From Triplophysa rosa (taxonomy: Eukaryota > Chordata > Actinopteri > Cypriniformes > Nemacheilidae), in the NCBI RefSeq assembly GCF_024868665.1, contig NC_079913.1, forward strand, positions 1,484,837 to 1,548,836: a stretch of DNA of 64,000 nt, given 5' to 3'. The notes below the pieces were generated by a model. That model made no database searches. It was not told the origin of the DNA and saw only the letters and a list, made by a program, of their open reading frames with translations. The translations under genes and the position numbers were made by a program. Each line of letters opens with the position of its first letter. Position 1 is the stretch's first letter. Shown one piece after another: positions 59,816 through 64,000 of the stretch.

Positions 59816-60124
59816 AAAAGCTGTCAAATGATTAATCGCATCCAGAAAAAAAGCTTTTGTTTACATTATGCCTGTGTACTGAGCATTTAATTTAGTATAA
59901 TTTTATAAACACAAAAATGCATACATATTAGGAAATATTGTATTTATTTGTGTTTGCCAATCATTTAAATTATACATAAATGTTTATTAATATTTATATT
60001 TTCTTAAATATATGCATGTATGCGTTTATGAAAACAAAAATGAACACACACAGTGCACAGATACTGTACATATTATGTAAACAAACTTTTATTCTGAATT
60101 GCAATGAATCGTTTGAGAGCCTGA
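59816..60124. mobile_element. Family C hAT-like miniature element
   Basis: Left CTGTCAAATGATTAATCGCA followed by TCCAGAAAAAAAGC and right GCAATGAATCGTTTGAGAGC preceded by AAACAAACTTTTATTCTGAA are inverted ends matching the copy at 26096. AT/CA-rich body, about 309 bp, no coding. Terminal bases have drifted and no 8-bp duplication is visible. Confidence 0.78.
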
Positions 60125-60869
60125 GTAGCCGTTTGGAAATAAAATAATTTCCATAGTTCCAAACATTTGTGTTATTTTAAAGTTTGGATACGTTCAGTTT
60201 TATGCTTAAATGTGCAGAAACAATATAATCTATCACAGAGTGAGTGTGAAATAAAATCATCAACAAATGACTTCAGAGGAAAACAACTTCAAATGACAAC
60301 TCTCGCGTCCATGAAGAGAGCACAACTCAATGGAATTAATCAGTCCAGTGCCTTCGATAATTGTAATTTCTCCTGTGCAGAATTGTGATATAAATAATAA
60401 ATGCTGTGTACACATATCATGATGTAATCAACACTACAGGTGGAATACAAACAACGGTCTGCCTCTAGAAGCGATTCAATGCCGAGATCTATAATTGATT
60501 TATATGAAAATAAGTTGGGTCGAGCATCTCCTGGGTAATCTGCTATGTATGACGGCCTCTACAAGCTTCACATGAAACACCCGCTTCATGTACTCCAGCT
60601 CTTTTTCCCCACCTTGCCAACATGCTTCAAAGTAACACGAGTACATAGAAACAGCAAATAAAGCTCTTAAATAAATGGCAAACACCATATTGAGTCGCCC
60701 CGTTGAGAAATAATAAGAATCCCTTTATAATTGACAGATTTTAAATCTAAGGCCAATTCTCCAGCGCATCGGTTCAAGTGTGCACGCTGCCTCTAAACCG
60801 GCCGATAAAATCCTATCGCTGCACTTAATTGTTGGATATGAAGCCGAGCGTCCGAGGTAATTCAAATGT
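60125..60869. other. Non-coding stretch, no feature recognised
   Basis: AT-rich to 60700; nothing recognised. Confidence 0.5.
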
Positions 60870-61160
60870 CTTTTACGCGATGAATATGCGCATTCGTCCC
60901 CTTTTCCTCTTCTAATTTAATGTCATCTAGGCCCCGTGATTGGCCCGGTGTTGCCATCGCTGCCAACCGAGGTCACCGTAACCATCAAGCTCCGTAATTG
61001 AGTAGTTAGTAGCAATTTTCTCCCTTTAATTTCCATCTGCAAAGCCCAGGACTGGCATGGCAAATAGCACATTACACCCGCGTGATGCTGCCGACCAGTA
61101 ATAATATCATTTCCACAGTTTGCAAACTTCCACGAACAAATGAGGAATTGTGGGACTGTA
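60870..61160. promoter_or_regulatory. Candidate conserved non-coding element (motif-based)
   Basis: TTCTAATTTAATGTCATCTAG, CCCGTGATTGGCCCGG (inverted CCAAT box, ATTGG), TCCGTAATTGAGTAGTTAG, CCCTTTAATTTCC and AGTAATAATATCATTTCC in repeat-free DNA. Inference only. Confidence 0.33.
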
Positions 61161-61483
61161 TGTCATCTCAATCGTGTCTTTCGAACACATGGCGGCGTCC
61201 AACAGAACGAATGTGGAGATAGTGTCATTAACACGCTAATATGAAATCGTTCGGGGTGTGTGTGCCGTATCTTGGAGATGGTGTAATCCTACCTGCTCTC
61301 GCTGCTAGGGCTGGCAAAATGAAAACAACATTTATAAACGACCCCGAGATCTCACTGTTGCAAGTGCAAGACTGAAATGTCCGAGAAACGCACTATTTAT
61401 GTCATATACTGAAAAAGACAACAAGGCACAAAAGCCAAAGTTTCCAGGTGTTGGGCCACTACAGACCCTATCACGTCCGTCCT
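61161..61483. other. Non-coding stretch, no feature recognised
   Basis: Nothing recognised; leads into the CTCF-like site. Confidence 0.5.
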
Positions 61484-61497
61484 TCAGCAGGGGGCAC
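61484..61497 (+). promoter_or_regulatory. CTCF-like core motif in unique sequence
   Basis: TCAGCAGGGGGCAC matches CCASYAGRKGGCRS at 13 of 14 positions (first base T for C). Unlike the other CTCF-like sites here it lies outside any recognised repeat, so it is a better candidate for a conserved boundary site. Confidence 0.42.
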
Positions 61498-62079
61498 CTG
61501 AAACCATACCAAGCGCATCAAAATCAGATTTATGAAATCTAAATCCATAACGGATGCCAGGGCATGTATATATCCTGGCAAAAAGGACGAGGCTCTGGAG
61601 CGAACTAATGGCCCAGCAGACTCCGTCGTGGTGACTTGATAAGTTTGGGCGACAGATTTATGAAGATCGTAAAGGAAAATCAGGGACAAAAAGGGACGAA
61701 TGTATCAGGTTGACGTTTAATGGATGCTTATCACACGAAAGGTTTTATTCGTGGCCACGCGTGTATACACACAGCCACCTGCGCGCGTGAGGATCGCATT
61801 CACGTCTGGCCAAGTGGAAAATGAACGCTCCGTTCTCGCCGTAATGACGGCCTTCTGAACATTAAAGGGGTGTTTTTAGAAAAATGTTATTTAAAATCAT
61901 ACATTAAGTACTGTCAACTAGACACAATTCCCTCGTAACATAAATTTGATTTTTATATCGCCGGCGAAAGAATGGGATCTCTTTTCATACAATTTTGTAA
62001 TTACTCTGATGCACTACATCAAAAGGAAAAGTAATAATAGTTGTAATTTAATCTATTCTCACAAGTCATTTTCATAAAC
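61498..62079. other. Non-coding stretch, no feature recognised
   Basis: Balanced then AT-rich after 61860. A near-palindromic TATATATCCTGGC occurs near 61567. Nothing else recognised. Confidence 0.45.
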
Positions 62080-62300
62080 TCTTTCTCTGACTGCCTAATG
62101 CACGTTTCATTCATTATTTATAATGCGCTGATGATGGGGTAATGACAACGCCATTGTTTTTTACACTTAGCCGTGATTCAGAGCTTTCATTACGGGCATG
62201 GCGGGCCGCGGATTATCAAGGGCAAACAAAAGATAATTAACGACAGGAAGTAGGGCAGCCGAGCCCGGCTGGGCACCGCCAGGAACCCCCCGGCTCAGGG
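62080..62300. promoter_or_regulatory. Candidate conserved non-coding element (motif-based)
   Basis: CATTCATTATTTATAATGCG, GGGGTAATGACAACG, GGATTATCAAGGGC, CAAACAAAAGATAATTAACG: homeodomain- and forkhead-type (CAAACA) cores together in repeat-free DNA. Inference only. Confidence 0.3.
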
Positions 62301-62859
62301 TTCACCGAGCACAGGTCTATTTAGAAGACTTGGCTTCTGCGACGACTCAAACAGCATAATTAGTGAAGGCTCCCTGTTAGGAGGGCAATGCAATTTCATT
62401 TTACCTCCTCCTCCTCCTCCTTCTCCTCTTTGCACCTCCTTCAATTCTTCCATTCGTACGGTTTCACTACGAAGAGATATCAACACTCGGAGTTTGAGGT
62501 GTGAGAATACAACCGTGAATATGGAATCATCTGAAACAACAGAAAAATACAACAATTGATGAAATATGGCACTGATGTCATGGATATACAGTGTGTGCAG
62601 TATAGTGAACAAACGTGAAAGGGCATATTTGTGTAATATTTGCTTTAATGCCTCCTAGGGTTCGATTAAACTATCAAAATATAAGGTGTTATTTGTACAC
62701 GAAATGGACATATCTTTAGCTATTACTGGACAAGATTGTTTGCCAAAAGGCAAACTACAGCATATCAGACAACATAGGTTTTATCATAAATTACAAAAAA
62801 GTCTTGCAGGAAATAATGCAAACATTTATTAAAATTGTATATAAATTCTACTTATATTA
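62301..62859. other. Non-coding stretch with a small (CCT)n patch
   Basis: (CCT)n runs at 62403-62429. The remainder is AT-rich from 62490. No gene recognised. Confidence 0.6.
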
Positions 62860-63357
62860 TACAATACCGGTCAAAACTTTCTCACTTATCCATATTTTTT
62901 CCACATTTTAGAAAAATACTAAGCTCATCAAAACCACAAAGGCCATTATGAGGATTATGCTGCGACAAAAAAATCCAAACCATAACACTTGTTATATATT
63001 GGCATCTTTAACGTAGTCATCTTTTTCTCAAAACTTGTAGAAATGATCTCTTGGCATTTTATTTTGCCACTTCTTGGGGTTTCATCCCATGAGATGTTTT
63101 AAGAAATATTAAAAGAGTTCCCGTCTTTTCTGAGCTCTTATTGGGTGTTCTTTTTTCATATTTAGTCCAAGTCATCCATTTCAAGGACAGTTTTTATAAA
63201 AACAAATTACACTAGTTTGTAATCAAGTTTATATTTGCACAATTTTATTTTTGTCTACGAAACCAATTTCAGACATTTAAGCAATCACCTTCAGATGAAA
63301 ACCTTTTGAAGACAATGAGAAACATTTCATTCAAGTGTTTGAACATGTCTATTTGTA
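62860..63357 (-). mobile_element. Internally deleted, decayed Tc1/mariner element
   Basis: The left end TACAATACCGGTCAAAACTT resembles fish Tc1-type TIRs. Inside, GTAGTCATCTTTTTC, CTCTTGGCATTTT and GAGTTCCCGTCTTTTCTGAG follow the order of non-coding-strand segments over the 3' part of a Tc1 transposase, so the remnant gene would read on the minus strand. The right end ATTCAAGTGTTTGAAC is a weak partner. At about 500 bp it lacks most of the usual transposase, and no frame is intact. Confidence 0.6.
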
Positions 63358-64000
63358 TTTTATGTACATTTATATATTATATGTGCATATATACACACAC
63401 ACACTGTGTATATGAAATAATAATAATCTGTTCTGTAGGGCCTGCAACATTCTTTTAAATAAAATGAGTCGGGTTTTGATTGAATGCATCAGAATTAAAT
63501 CTGATCAAACCTGATAAATTGGTTAATAATGTTATCCTTCACCCACATTCACTTCTTGCGATTTAAAAGTTCAGAGGTGATGCCATCACATTTCCCCATG
63601 TTTTAAACAAGAGGACCAGAAGCATTGATAAAAAACGGATTCACTTAGGCATAAAGTGACATTTGCTGGTTTTAATGTACTGTAATTGTATCATTATCCA
63701 CCTGCAGTGATCCCACAGCTTTTCTTACTCCACTTCAGATAAATAAAGGGCCCGGATGGCAGTGCAGCTGTCAGAACCGCAGGCGTCTCTGAATGTTGTT
63801 TGAGCAGGAAATGACAGCTGTACTGCGCTACAGAGCTCAATCTGTCTTCAGCTCCTCATGAAGTGCGCACTGCCTTCACACCTCACACACTACACGAGAC
63901 CACTGCACTCATCACGCCTGGACCGCAAATGTGCAGCGCTTGTGATGCCTCCACATACATTTGATTTGCTCAACCTGGCTGTACCCAAGAGACCGACATC
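63358..64000. other. Non-coding stretch to window end
   Basis: A small TATA/CA patch at 63384-63415. More GC-balanced from 63690, with repeated CAGCTGT/CAGCTC strings. No gene or transposon recognised. Confidence 0.5.

Noticed and set aside
62403..62429. Poly-glycine frame on the minus strand
   Set aside because: Caused by the (CCT)n microsatellite.

Overview
This is a window of animal nuclear DNA, and I see no gene in it that I can support. The organism is most likely a teleost fish, probably a cypriniform (carp or minnow relatives). The evidence is: abundant long GA and CA microsatellites; tRNA-derived SINEs; L2/UnaL2-type LINE tails with the CGCTTT-GGATA-AAAGYG hairpin; several short TTAA-flanked elements whose ends resemble repeats I associate with cyprinid genomes; AT-rich hAT-like miniature elements; and a decayed Tc1/mariner copy. 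No bacterial-type gene density, operon, CRISPR array or phage signal is present. The open reading frames are short, overlap one another on both strands, and show no domain I recognise. The longest frame only reads through microsatellite and an N gap.

Layout. 1-5.7 kb: GA/GT microsatellites, a 718-base assembly gap inside a GA tract, a 573-bp hAT-like element with an 8-bp target duplication, an L2 tail and a small foldback element. 5.7-11.9 kb: almost free of recognisable transposons, with GC-rich patches and homeodomain-type TAATTA motifs, so possible regulatory DNA. 12.2-13.0 kb: a TTAA-flanked element with a TATA box and splice-donor-like site. 15.2-18.1 kb: the densest transposon cluster (five elements), including a foldback with near-identical 47-bp arms and a SINE carrying a CTCF-like core. 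18-30.9 kb: TE-sparse stretches broken by miniature elements near 20.6, 22.8, 26.1-26.6 and 27.7 kb. 30.9-31.7 kb: a transposon with a clean nested L2-tail insertion. 31.9-47 kb: long TE-poor islands with POU/Sox/homeodomain motifs, interrupted near 35.6, 40.2 and 42.3 kb. 47-52.6 kb: microsatellites, hAT and foldback fragments and a tRNA-derived SINE. 52.6-64 kb: TE-poor DNA with elements near 57.1 and 59.8 kb and a Tc1 relic near 62.9 kb.

Overall reading: an intergenic or long-intron 'gene desert' in a fish genome. The alternation of transposon clusters with multi-kilobase TE-poor islands is what one expects around a developmental regulator gene with long-range enhancers. I cannot name that gene from this sequence. 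The enhancer candidates are inferences from composition and motifs and need cross-species alignment. I found no convincing new coding system; the most checkable observations are the TTAA-flanked families, the nested insertion, the near-perfect foldback, the SINE-borne CTCF-like site and the motif-dense islands.
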